From the NCBI GenBank assembly GCA_016859345.1, contig CM029119.1:3058609-3122608 (forward strand): 64,000 nt of DNA. Reading direction: 5' to 3'. Positions 25,595 to 37,870 of the stretch are shown piece by piece (position 1 is the first letter of the stretch; every line of letters begins with the position of its first letter). The position numbers and the translations under genes are program-made. This stretch comes from Istiophorus platypterus. Taxonomy: Eukaryota; Chordata; Actinopteri; Istiophoriformes; Istiophoridae. The notes under the pieces were generated by a model, which saw only the letters and a program-made list of their open reading frames with translations, did no database searches and was not told the origin of the DNA.

Positions 25595-26350
25595 TAGGGT
25601 AAATCCTCATGGCGTGAGTAAAGCAGACAGCCGCAGGATTGACCACCTATGAGATGGGGAATGGGTCAGTAAACCTGGGAGCAATCATTCAGGACTCTAC
25701 CCAGAGGGCGCGGGCCCTTCTCCAAATGAGGAGACCCCTGCAGACAAGAGTTTGGGAAAAGGGAACAGACACCTCCTTCTCCAGGTCATTGAGGGGAGAC
25801 AGGGGAGACTGATAACCATACACACACTTGAAGGACAACAGTCCTGTAGCAGCAACATTTAGAAAATTATGGGCATCTTCAATCCACAACAGTTGTTTAC
25901 TTCAGTTGGCTGGATTGCGTGACACCAAGCAGCACAGCTCTCCATCTCCATCTCCATCTCCCAGTTGTATCTAATTTCCACAATGAGCATGCAAAACCCT
26001 TCAGAAAGGGGGGGGGACTTCTGTCTGTTACAACATCCTGAGTAAAATCATGCAGTCAGAACACATTTGACAAAAGAGCCTCCACTGTTTTGGCAGCAGG
26101 CAATTTGGGCAGGGGTATGAAATGAGCAGTTTTAGAGAACGACTGTGAAAGTGACGATTACATTCAGAGGTAGGGTTAGCCAATTAGAAAATCTAAGGAG
26201 ATCTGGGACAGTTACCTGGGAACAGGCAGGGGTTGGAGTAAGCCAGCTGGTCGATGGCAGGATGTGTGGTTTTGAGAGTAGACAGGGCATGCAGCAACAA
26301 ACTCCCCCACCTCCTTCACCATGGCTGGCCGCCAAAAATGTTGACATAAA
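25595..26350 (-). pseudogene. Ty3/gypsy retrotransposon integrase relic
   Basis: Translated on the minus strand across several frames, the region follows a fish gypsy integrase in order. It has FWRPAMVKEVGEFVAACPV and CHRPAGLLQPLPVP near 26,340-26,220, KTAHFIPLPKLPAAKTVEAL near 26,120-26,060, VVTDRSPPF with the second catalytic Asp near 26,030, and AHNFLNVAATGLLSF and YGYQSPLSP near 25,880-25,800. It ends with SVPF and LIWRRARALW near 25,760-25,690. Several stops and frameshifts interrupt it and the catalytic Glu region is disrupted by a small GGAGAT repeat expansion. No flanking LTR was recognised. Confidence 0.75.
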
Positions 26351-28148
26351 AACTCAGAGATGACATGTGAGGTGAGAGGAAGTTCCCCACTGGATGACTC
26401 GGAATTGGATCAACGCAGGGAAAAACAAACAGTTTAGAGCACAGCTCTCAGGAATCGACACCCCCCCAAGGGCTGCCTTACCTCACCCTCAATACCCCAA
26501 GAGACTGCCCCGACCGAACATTTGGGGGGAAAGGTGTCTGGATCAAAAACTCGAGAGAGAGAACCTCTGACATAATGTTCTGGGTCCTTTGGCTATAAAT
26601 TTCTCCTTTTATTCACATCATATAGATCATACAGAGCAATCCACAACCAAAAGATGTTTATTGATTACAAAAGTCAAAGAAAAGAGAGAATAAAAGGGAT
26701 TTTTTTTTCATAAACATAATATATAATGATATAATGAATTGCTTACCAAAACAGTTATTTTCTCTTTTATGATCTTTGAGCCATCAATTTAGAAAGGATA
26801 TAAATGCATATTATTGATGAATTTTTTACCCAAGAAATGGTTTCATATAGCTGTGTATGAACATTATTTTGTACATTGAGCTGATGTTTTCTTCTTCCCT
26901 GCTGTGTCAAATTTCAAATGTAAATGAAAACTTTAATAACCTCTGGCAGCAGTATTATGCAGCTCAGATTAACAAGCAGTCGCACCTGAAAGAAATAACA
27001 ATACATGTAATTTGTTGCTGCAATTTAATGTTCAAACTTTTTCCCCTGTGATGATGATGAACCGAATCAAGTCCACTCGGGTTCACTCAGGTCATAGACT
27101 AATTGACACACAGACCTGAGACCTGTAGCAATAAAACACCATGACCAAGCTAATTAGAGGGAATACCATTTAGAATCAGCCCCATTCCAGTCCTGGGTTT
27201 ATTACTAAAACAAAATAGATTCTCCAAGTTATAATTCTCTCTTTTGTTTTCACTTGTTACAATATATACCAAACATATCTAAATTGATAATTTTTGATTA
27301 TTTTCATCATAAAATCCTCTCTCCATATGAAATATTATCGTAGGTGTAGCATTACTGGAGTGCACCAGGATGACACTCGGCCAATTTCTTTCTCTAAATA
27401 AGAAAATAAAATATTCACAGTTTGCGTAATCCAACTGATATTCATTCATTTCTAATCACTTGAAGATCCAATCAGCACTAAAGCATAGGCAATGCAAGGG
27501 AGCCAATAAAAACAATTGGAATGGTCAAAGTTGACAGTCTTGACATTTAAGGTGTTGTTTGATTCACTAAGTCAACTCATGCACTGTGTGACATAAAAGA
27601 AAACATTACACCATAAAAGCTGCCACATGCTGCTGGTAGCAAATTATTTTTATACCTAGCTAACGTTGACTAGTAAAGATGAAAATGTAGCAAAACATCC
27701 TTTCATTCATCACTCACTCTTCTGACAGCTTCCTTATTTGTGATGCGTTTGCGAATAAAAAAATCCCAGTCAGCCTATTAAACTTGGACAGTTTGTGCTG
27801 CATGCACAATGCATGCAGGAAATGAAGGCTCATATAACCATGTTTTCATAGCCTCTGTCTGCACTGCATCTTCCCAGAATGGATGTTTCGACTGCAGAGT
27901 CATTTGCTGGCCAAGGAAGTGAATGTAATCATTCAAGACACAAACATCTTGTGTTCATTCACCTACATTTCTTAATGCCAGGCTAATTACAACCTCCTAC
28001 ATCCATGGCGTAGTCTAATACAACTTTGGTTATAGTTGACTAATGTTAACTTGCCACTTCGTGGTTACATAACCTTTGAACCTTGCCACTACTTAACCAT
28101 GTGCATGCACATATGACCCTATGCTCCGGTACTTAAATAGAGAGCACT

Positions 28149-28152
<4 letters not shown>

Positions 28153-28194
<42 letters not shown>
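28153..28194. repeat. (AT)21 microsatellite
   Basis: Twenty-one uninterrupted AT units in intergenic AT-rich DNA. Confidence 0.95.
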
Positions 28195-28197
<3 letters not shown>

Positions 28198-29924
28198 ACA
28201 TAATATTTTTGCTGACTGTAGGAGGCGTGTGTTTGAATGTTGGCAAGATTACATTTCCAAAAGAGTAGGTTATACACAGGAGATCAGTAGTCACGCGATT
28301 AGCCTCAGGGGCACAAGATCAGAAAACACTCATATAGGTTGTTATGCAAGACAACGACAAATTGCTGAAAAATTGTATTTTAGTTTGGAGACTGTCAAAT
28401 ATAAGGAACGTATATATAAGGAATAAATATTTGTCTTTCATGAATAGATCCACTACGCACACTTACACACTTAAAGTAAATCCCAAAGAGCTGCTATGGT
28501 AGTAACATTATAAAAGATATAAAATGAGGCATTGGGGTTTCACCGATAAGCAGTGGAAGCTGTTGTATTCAGATAAGCCCTCTGTGCCTGATGTTATATA
28601 CAGTCAAGCTCCATATCATAAACTATCAATATCAAAGGCACGCGATGGGATCACAATGCCAGAGAGATTAACACTCACAGGACGTGTGTTGGCCCAGGTT
28701 ATGATAACCTTGTCATCACTTGTCAGGTGTGTAAACTTCATCACCATTTATATTTCATCCCAGCACTGGGGAAGCCGACAGTTAATAGAGATTTAGACCT
28801 CCAGCAATTCCTTATCTGCTCCGGTGCATCTCACAGCAAACTATTCCCCTGCTGTTCACTTGATTTTCCTTTTGTCAAATCAAGCCCTCATGATATATAA
28901 TAACTATAGTGTCTAGTACTAACTGATAGAGGGATATTATACACTTATCAAAGCAAAATTATCAGCTGCACAGCATTTCCTAAAGGAGTGTTAAATTGAT
29001 ATCATGGGGGTGCTATAAGGAATGATAAGACTTGCTCAGTAAACTCACTGTTGAGGAGCCTACTGTACCATAGAGACACACAAGTTATAGGAATATTATA
29101 GGGATATGATAGATTTTTATTGGGCTTATTTGTTGGGGAAATGTTGGTATTTTGCATTAAGCTCTAGGGGAGGCAATTAATGAATCAGGATCCTAATATA
29201 GAGCTCGGATCTTAAAAAAAACCAATAAAACATTGAAGGGACACTGATTACTAAAACACAAATCTCACATCAGTACCAGCTCCACTGACAGGATAGCAGG
29301 ATACTGGTGTTGAGAAGGTAGTCATGGAAACAGGATATCTGTTACACAAAAGCACGACGCAGCCACACAAGGATACGCAGATACACATCTCAGTTCTATC
29401 TAAATTCAATGTTCTGAAGCCACAAAAAAATGCATACAGAGAAATATTTGCTGCTAGAGAGGAGAACTGGAAAAATTAAATATTGTTATGCAACTCCTGA
29501 CTGTAGATTATCCATCTCAGTCTTTTGCATTTTGCTGATAGATGGGCTCATTTACATTGCTTAGAAATCAAATTAGATCATAAGCAAGTCAGTAATTCTC
29601 TTAAACTTGATAATTCAGCTTGTTTATTTAAATCTTACAGTTTGCCAGCAGCTGATTTATTACAAGCTCTTGAGTTTTAAAGTCGAACAAAAACTTGAAT
29701 TTACTTCATTTTTGTGGGGGAAATATAATCTAAACATTTATTATAATTAATCTGCTGGCAAAGTATTCCATTTTTCAAAGGAGGATAAAACCGTTTTGGA
29801 CATATTTGTGGAAACATTATCACTTCAAGTCACTGAGGAGGCATTCCCAAGGCAAAGGTTGACTGATATCTGGGGGTTGGCATTGCAAGAGATTGGGCAG
29901 CTGGGATTTTGGAGTTAGAGCAGA

Positions 29925-30135
29925 AGCTGACCAGAAGGTCGGTGGTTCATCCTCCGGCTCTTCCAGTCCATATGTCGAGGTATCTTTGGGCAAGATACTG
30001 ACCCCACATTAGCCACACATAATGATGGCAATGTATTAATGTGTTCCCAAATGGGTGAATGTGGCAGTAGTGTAAAGCGCTTTGAGTGGTCAATAAGACA
30101 AGAAAAGTGCTATTCAAGTACAGACCATCTGCTAT
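29925..30135 (+). repeat. SINE-like dispersed repeat
   Basis: AGAAGGTCGGTGGTTCATCC near 29,934 resembles a tRNA-type B box region. The 3' part, AAAGCGCTTTGAGTGGTCAA followed by AAGAC, AGAAAAGTGCTATTCAAGTA and CAGACCAT, is the end of a very common teleost dispersed repeat. The A box is not clear, so a tRNA-derived SINE is inferred. Confidence 0.55.
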
Positions 30136-33100
30136 AACAACATACCAGTGACTAGAGCACATCATAGCCCTGTATAGTTAATGAACATTGATAAAAGATG
30201 TTTTTCCTCTTTCTCCAAAATCTGTTCCTTTGGAACGTTCAGTATTTGGGAGGGTCCACCATGCAGTCAAGTTTGTGTGCCACTCAGAACAACATCCCAT
30301 GGTTAATTCATTTGGAGTCTGCTCCTCCTGAGGGAAATATCAGATTAACCTGGTTCAACCTGGATCAAAACCAAAGAAATTGTCAAACTTGTTTGCACAT
30401 TGTCATTTGACATTTTGTTGTCATACACATATTGATTATAGCTGCTTCAAATTACTGATGTGACTGAAAAACATTTAACATCAACCCCAAGCTTGTTAAC
30501 TGTCTATGTGGCAGGTGTAATTAAAGTTATATTACAAACTATTTTTCATGCCCAGCAACAGAGATATTGCACCAATAAAATTGAGATAAAAATAGTACCC
30601 ACTGATACATAAATTTCATGCAACTTGGAGAGGACTACAACTGCATATATTCTTTTTGATAAATACAATTTTGACCAAAGTACACAGGTCAAAATGAAAA
30701 AAATTATTTCTTAAAAAATTAATTTTAACATCAGTTTGACATTCAAATTAGCTCCTCTGGCTGCCCAGCCATGATCCCGAGGAGTAAAGGAAGCAGGAAT
30801 CACTGGAGTAAGAGATGCACTTCAGTCACACCTGAGCTGAGGTTGCCTCTCAACACCAGACTGCCTTCTATCAGGGTCATTTCAAAAGTGGCACTGAAGC
30901 CTGAATTTATCTGACAGCCCACATCAGTCTCTCTAGTTACACATAGCACACAGCCAATCCTGGCAGATGAAAATGACCTAGCGCTTTTTTCTCCACACAC
31001 TCCAATGCAGCGTGGTAGCAGAGGGCATTATTTACAAGGATAAGAATTCTTGTCCTTATCTGGAATATTTCAGATAATGTGCCTCATATAGTTTTTGATG
31101 AACAGAAATTAGCATATCAAATATATAGGGACAACAGCAACATTAAACTACTTAATGGGAGCAGCTTCAAAGTCTGCATTTGATAATCACCTCATTATCC
31201 TGCAATCAGTCAACATACGAGTTGAGTAAAGAATATGAATTATATGAATTCTCAAGCTGATTCGTAAAAGAAGACCTTCTTTGCATTATTTACCAGCATT
31301 CATTGGCTGATGGCTGAATGGAGCGGCCAGCTAGAGTGATGGATCTTTCACTGCATCATGGGTAATGGGGTAGACAGGAGGGAGTAAATAGAAGCCGAGG
31401 TAGCACTGATAGAGAGCAACGCCAGGGGCCAAGGTTGCATTCAATACCATTTATTCAAGTTTATTTGAAGCGGAAATCTTGTGCGAAAGTGCTGGACAGG
31501 AATCATTGACTCCTTTGGCTCTTGTTTTCAATCACAGAGGCTAAACAGAGATAGGAAAGTGTGGGAGAGGTCCAGTACTTTAAGACAGGCTTGAGTGCCA
31601 TATAGATATGATATGCAGTCAGAAGTTATGATCCTTAAAACCCCCTATTCAGTATTTTTATATTATATACATCAAAAAACTGTGTATTGTCAGAGATGTT
31701 GCTCGTAGTAATGAATGTGATAATAATGATTATCACTTAACTCTACAGACCCAATTGGATCTCCGGTGCATTTAAGTGTCCTTTAGCTTTTTGCTTTTCG
31801 TATTTGGCCCAGAAACCCCAAAAAATCTCTTTTTAACAGGGGCAGGCAGCTGAAACAACACTATCCACCGCCTGCCCAGCACCATCAGACAGACACAGGT
31901 AGAGACTGGTGAGCTGCTGAACATGATAGAGCATGTATCGATGGAGAGCAAAACCAGAGCAGGACGGAGAATGAGTATTTAAGTATTTTTGTAGTCAGGT
32001 GATGACAAACATGATGACATTACCAATTATAACCTGCCACATATGGCCAATTAATCCACCAACTTTAGCTTAACATAGTGTTACGTATCAAAGATATGTT
32101 TGATGTCTTTGAGGTAGTGTAGATATGTAGAAATAGAGGTAATGTATGGTAGGGACACCATCACATAATTTGTCCATTAAAGAGCCAAAAGTTTACAATA
32201 AATTCATTAGCCTCACAAACTACAGCCTTCAAAATGACCATAAAGTTGTAATAGAGAGCTTTGTCAAAGCTCTCTAAAACAGTTAGGGCAGAAACTAAAC
32301 ATTGAACCCTCATGAAGGGAGGATTTATTTCAGGACTGTTGTATTGGTCTGCATTAGTTTGAGTTAGATGCACAAATTGGCAAATGATTGTACTTTTCAG
32401 CTGAAAAATGTTTGACTCTTGTTCACAATTCATTAACCGAATGCAAGCTATTTTAGGGGAACTGATATGATATTATTTGATATGACTTAAATGTCGATAT
32501 AGACATGGGCCTCAAAACTGCAGTATGTCCCAATGCTAATGCTGCTATTTCTTTGCTGACGTATTTGCCAAAATTGGAGAGAGGAACAGGATGATGTCAG
32601 ATGTTGTACCTCTGTCTCAACATGGCTAAAAAAACAGTTGACGCAGCTTTACAGCTGCATTCTGATGTTGATCATTTCAGAGACAGTGTGTATACTTAAG
32701 GAGAAGAGCTCATTTTTACATGTTTGTAACAGGCCCTTACAAGTACACATCCTGCTCTGCCTAAGGGCTTCGATCACAACGTCCCCCTCATCCCACCATC
32801 CTATGTCCTCCTCTATGTTCCTATATCCCCATGGGTGTGCATGAATGTGTGTGGGATTTTTTTCTCCATTCTTTATCTTTATGTGGCTCAGTTTACAGAG
32901 GCTCACTGGGGAAAGAGGAAGACCAGCGGAAAAGAGGCAATGATGAATGACACCACACACATACTCGCTCCTTCCTCCGCCAACTCCCAATCTTCCTTTC
33001 TCTCTCTCTTCGTCTACCTGTCTTTCCTGTCTGCTGTCTGCTTATCTCCCTGTCAGGAAGAAGAAGTCTGTCTTCTTCCTCTTGTGCGCGGTAGACGTCG

Positions 33101-34478
33101 TTGTGTAGCTACATAACGAGAGGACACCGTCCAGCAGCGGCACAGCCAGGCATGATGCTGCTGGCAATCAGATCGAAAAAAGGCTTTACACATTACTTCA
33201 AGGGCCTGTCACTCTCTGCCATGCGTCTCAAGGGCTGTGGGAGCAGCCCACTTTATGTGCAAGGAGTAGTCGCACCTGATTTGTATAGAGCTCTCTGAAT
33301 GGCACTCGACTGAAGGCTGGCCAGGGGTTGAAATATAAAAACCAGCTTGAAAACTGTAAAACAACGAGAGAGTGCATCCTTCCTCACCTGGTCGCATGCA
33401 TGTGAAATGCATGCATCTTTGTACCTATTTGTGTTTATTTGTGTGCGCCTGCTTGTGCGCGATTAGGAAACTGTGCTTCTTCTGTCTCTGTGAACTCTCT
33501 GGGAGTGTTTTCAACTCCCGTATCAAAGGCTATTCCCAATTTGTTTCTGTGGATCAAGCAACCGGGACGGCAGCTGAGTGGAATGTTAATAAAAAAAGAA
33601 CGCCCTGCGGGAGCACCCTAGCCGCTGTCTTTGCCGGTGTGGAGTGAATACTGAGTGTTGGTACTGAGGCTGCAGACAGCGGAGGGGTAGGGGTAGGGTC
33701 GGGTGTCCGGTTTGATTCGACTGGCGTCTTCAGGGATACGCCCGAACCCCTGAGAGACTCTCCGATTGTGTATATTTGATGAGCTAAAAAGTTCTGTTTC
33801 TCCATCAGGCGCTCACATTGTTATCTCTGAGGCATCATGGTATAAACAAGCGCGAGCACTTGACAGCATGGTGATGAATAATGAGGAGACGACCGTTCTG
33901 ATTTGCGAAAGAGGAGATCAATGAAATTTTGATGGGTGTAGTTTGTCTCTGAGGCAGGAATGCAAGGTTACTAGCAGATCAGCCATTCCAAGGGCAGATT
34001 TAAGATTCTCTCTGCTGCTGTTAAGACTATGAGTTAAGGAGTATAAGCTGATCTCTGATGAGTGCCGGAGGGAACCTTCCAACAAAGTCCTGGTCCTAAA
34101 TCTAATGGTGCCGCTGTTGGTAATCCGGTCATGACATAGAAGGAGAGGAGGAACTCTGAGACACTGGGAAAGCTCCTGAAGTCGGTGAGAGGAGACACCA
34201 GCCTTTGACTGAAGACTTGATCGGTGCTTTTCAACCCATATCTTCAAAAAAATATGAGTTCTTCGATTTTACATTTCACAGCCTACAGTTGACATTAGCA
34301 TGCTATACACTGACCATGTGGAGAGTGGCTATTTTGTGTTTTGGTACCACTATGACTGATTTCAGGACTTGCCAGGACTTCTTGTTCTTTTCCCTCCGGT
34401 ATCTCCAATACTTTTCTCTTGTCTCTTTACGCTCATGAAGTGGGGTCATACAGCATCAAGATAAGCACTAATTTTTTG

Positions 34479-34505
34479 GGTGAGTTGAACTATTTTCAAC
34501 TCACC
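34479..34505. repeat. Perfect 11-bp inverted repeat with 5-base loop
   Basis: GGTGAGTTGAA (34479-34489), loop CTATT, then TTCAACTCACC (34495-34505) form a perfect stem. An outer pair GCATCA (about 34,453) and TGATGC (34,506-34,511) extends the symmetry. It may be the core of a fold-back MITE; the flanking GTTAAGTGTGAACACACC fits an element end. Confidence 0.7.
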
Positions 34506-37500
34506 TGATGCTTAATCACTAATTTGCTCAAAAATTTGCTTCATGTTAAGTGTGAACACACCTTTACAATGTTTAAGAATTGTTTAAAGCTCCAAAAGCC
34601 AAGATAATCTGATTCTTACGAAGAGGACATTTACAGGATTGTTAGACATGTCTGTGGAACTTAAACAACTGATTAATTGTTTAGTGAATAAATAGAAAAA
34701 GAATCAGCAGCTATTTTAACAATTAATCAGAAGTTTAAGTAATTTTATAAGCAAACTGCCTAACAGTCACTCACAGTTTCAGGTCTTCATTCCATTTTTC
34801 TTTTTAATAGCCTGTGTAGTAGTAAACTGAGTAACTGAGTTTTGGACTGTTGGTTGAACAAACAAGCAATTTGGTGATATCAGCTTAAAAACTGTGATGG
34901 TATTTGTTACAATTGTATGACATTTATAGACCAACCAATGGATTATCAATTCATAGTGTATGTCTAGACTGTACATTCAACTAATAAAGAGTCACAAATC
35001 AAGCTCTTAATCTGATTTTACTGATTTATTTCTTTTAAATTAGAAGCAGGGCAGTTTTTTTTTCAAAATGAATGCCAATTTAAATTCATCATAACCATGG
35101 TTTATAGTTTTTATAGTTTGAAATCACCCTTAATTGGGTTTGGGCAGTTTTCATGGCCACTTAGTGCCAAAAAGTACAAATTTTAGACAGTAAGGCTCTT
35201 CAAACATTGTTGTAACAGTTTGGGGAAAGCCATTTTTCCATATTTCATTTTTTCCCATGCACAAAAACAGGACCACAAAGACATTTTCTCTGTTCTCCCT
35301 GTTCAGTGTTGACCTCATCCAACACATTTGGGATGAACCGTTACACAAACTGTGAGCCAGGTTTTGTTGTCTGACTTAACAAGTGCTCTTGTGGCTGAAT
35401 GAGAGCAAATCCCTGCTGCCAGGTTTTGACATCTGGAGGAAAGAGTGAAATCAGAAGAATGGAGGCTTTTAAAACACATCAGTTTCAATGGCTTTAGAAT
35501 TAGATGATCAGTAGTCACAACAGGTCAGGTGTCCACATACATAGTTCTATTTCTCTGCAGTGTGAGTTTACAGTTTTTAACAAGATATATTTACAGGATA
35601 TGGGTTTAAAAACCAAAAACCTTAAAACTTAGCACAGTTTGTTGGGTTGTAGTCATAGGTACATTAAAAACCTTGGTTCAGGATTATGATTAGAATTATG
35701 ACTATAATCTTTATAATTGTAACAAATTCCACAACTATTAATTGTTAGCTTTGGTTTACACTCAGGCATTCAATATAAAGGAAATGGTTTAAGAATGATT
35801 CCAGTTTTTTTTAACCTGGTGTATTTCAGTTGTTTTGTGTATATTCTGGTATCTGCAAATCTCTACAGTGGATGCTGCAATTATAAAGTTAGCACATGTC
35901 AGTTTAAAAAAAATTGAAATGATCCTATATGGTTTGGATTAAAGCATTAATCCAAACAGTCTTACAGGAGGAGGAAAAACTGGAATGTTCAAGACAGGTT
36001 CAAAGCACCAAGCATGCTGCACAACAGGCCACATGGCACAATATCTGCTGTGACATTAATGTTTAGTATGACCAAGGTTAAAGAATGAATGTGGTCAGTG
36101 AGATAATGCATCTATACAGACGACAGAAGAATAAAGGAGATTTCTTTTTCCAGGTTTATCTGTAGTTCATTCACATGTTTAAAAAGCAGCAACGCAACCA
36201 CATTGACCTCTGAGACAGCCCAGTCTCCTTGATAGTCTGGCATTATATCACACCTCATGACCGTACATTTTTAATCGGGCAGACAGCGGAGTTAGAGAAC
36301 TGTTTCATCTTAATCCACGGCGATACATCTTCCTTATTTCACACTGCAACTTCTAAACGTGAATGAGATTCTCCTCAAGGCTCTCGACGGCCAAAACTGA
36401 GACAAGCCTAGAGATATTAGGCATGCTACGTAGAAATAAAACCCTGACACGCCCCACGGAAGAAATCCTGCCAAACTTACCTGAGCCATTTATCAAAATC
36501 TTCAGCAGTTTTCTATGCACACATTTATCTTTCCCTGTCCTTTAGTTTAAAGGATACATTTTGTGCCTTCCTGATAATTTATCCAACCTCCAAAATCCTG
36601 ACACATTGTGATGTTTTCTATCTTCCCCATCTGACTGTGATAAACCTGTGGGCCTTGTATGTGGCGCAAGTCTGCCCCCTGCTGACTGAATACTATCACC
36701 CTCCTAAGCATTCACACAGTACAGCCCAACCCCAGTTTACTCCATATAATTTGTGCCTGCATAATTGCATTAACCAGTAATTTTTTAGAAATTTGTACCA
36801 CTGAAAATGATATGTTCTATGATGGGTCCTACATCCTACAAAGCCAATATCTAGTTTTTAGTTTCTAGTAAGGTAGTGTTCTGTTTAATTGCTTAAGTTT
36901 TTTTCTGTGTCAAGTAATTAACCGACAGAAAACCTGGGGCAAGGTAGAATTGTTCAAAAAATAATTAATATTTTAACAATACCATAAGAAGGCTACAACC
37001 AACTGAACTCCTAATTTATCATTAGGTTCAACAGCTGTTCAAATGTTAATTGCAAAAAAAAGGAGAGAAAAAAGTGAAAATTCCCTTCAGAGCACAGCAG
37101 AAAGATTTAGAGAGCAGTTGTCTTCGATCCCTGATCAGCCAGTCAGATTTTGAAAGAAACATTTCTGTCTTACCTGTGCGAGAGTGACTTGGACTTTATC
37201 TGGAGCATGCCAGAGGGAATCATGGGGTGGGGCACCAGTTCAGACTATATTCAGAAATGACAAGACATTTTTGGAAAGAGCCACAATGCTAGCACAATAC
37301 TGGTTAGTTAGTGGAGGAGATGGGTGGTGGCCAGACTGGAGAACAACAGTAAGATGAAAAGGAAGGATATCAAGGACAAAGAGTCTTCTCTGTTGTCTCA
37401 CAGGCTGCAATTTTTGTTGGATTTCGAAACTTTTTTTTTGTTTATGCTTCATTTATTGACCACTGAGATCACATGAGACACTCCCTGCTGCTTCTCACAG

Positions 37501-37518
37501 TGAAGTCCCTAATACATG

Positions 37519-37870
37519 TGTAGTGTCTAATAAGTGACAAAGTTTATCTTTCCCCTAATTCTGAATTGTTTAGGTTAAAAGAGATTCCAAGGTCTGATAA
37601 GCAAAGGAATTTATGACCCTATTTGGCTTCATGAGAGGGGTCATATAATTGACAAAACCAGATATTAAGATAGGCCCTCATACGCATTAGCCTACACACC
37701 AACCTATATAAGTGAGTTTTGAGCTATGATTTGGAGAGAGACTCATCCTGGCTCCGAGTTGTCTCCCAGGCAAACCATGGTGCCTGATCGACGCTGGTCT
37801 TTTTTGTAATAAACCTGTTTTATGCAATCAAGCCGGTGTCAGTGAAGTTTCTTTCATCATCTGCACATCA
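37519..37870 (+). mobile_element. Probable solo LTR of a retroviral-type element
   Basis: This block has the order of an LTR: a TATA box CTATATAAG at 37704-37712, a GAGAGACTC-type start of R, a canonical AATAAA at 37808-37813 about 100 bases later, then a short U5-like part ending in CA near 37,870. The 5' border is proposed at TGTAGTG (37519) but no matching target-site duplication could be confirmed. No coding part of a retroelement lies next to it, so it would be a solo copy. Confidence 0.45.

Larger units (their letters stand above)
26351..37518. other. Gene-free interval with repeats
   Basis: Contains the AT microsatellite (28.15 kb), the SINE-like repeat (about 30 kb) and the hairpin (34.48 kb). 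A somewhat more GC- and CpG-rich patch at 33,060-33,850 has short ORFs on both strands but no convincing splice-flanked exon, so I leave it unassigned. Confidence 0.45.

Noticed and set aside
33060..33850. CpG-richer patch with ORFs on both strands, considered as a first exon
   Set aside because: No convincing ATG-plus-donor or acceptor-flanked frame; no recognisable protein.
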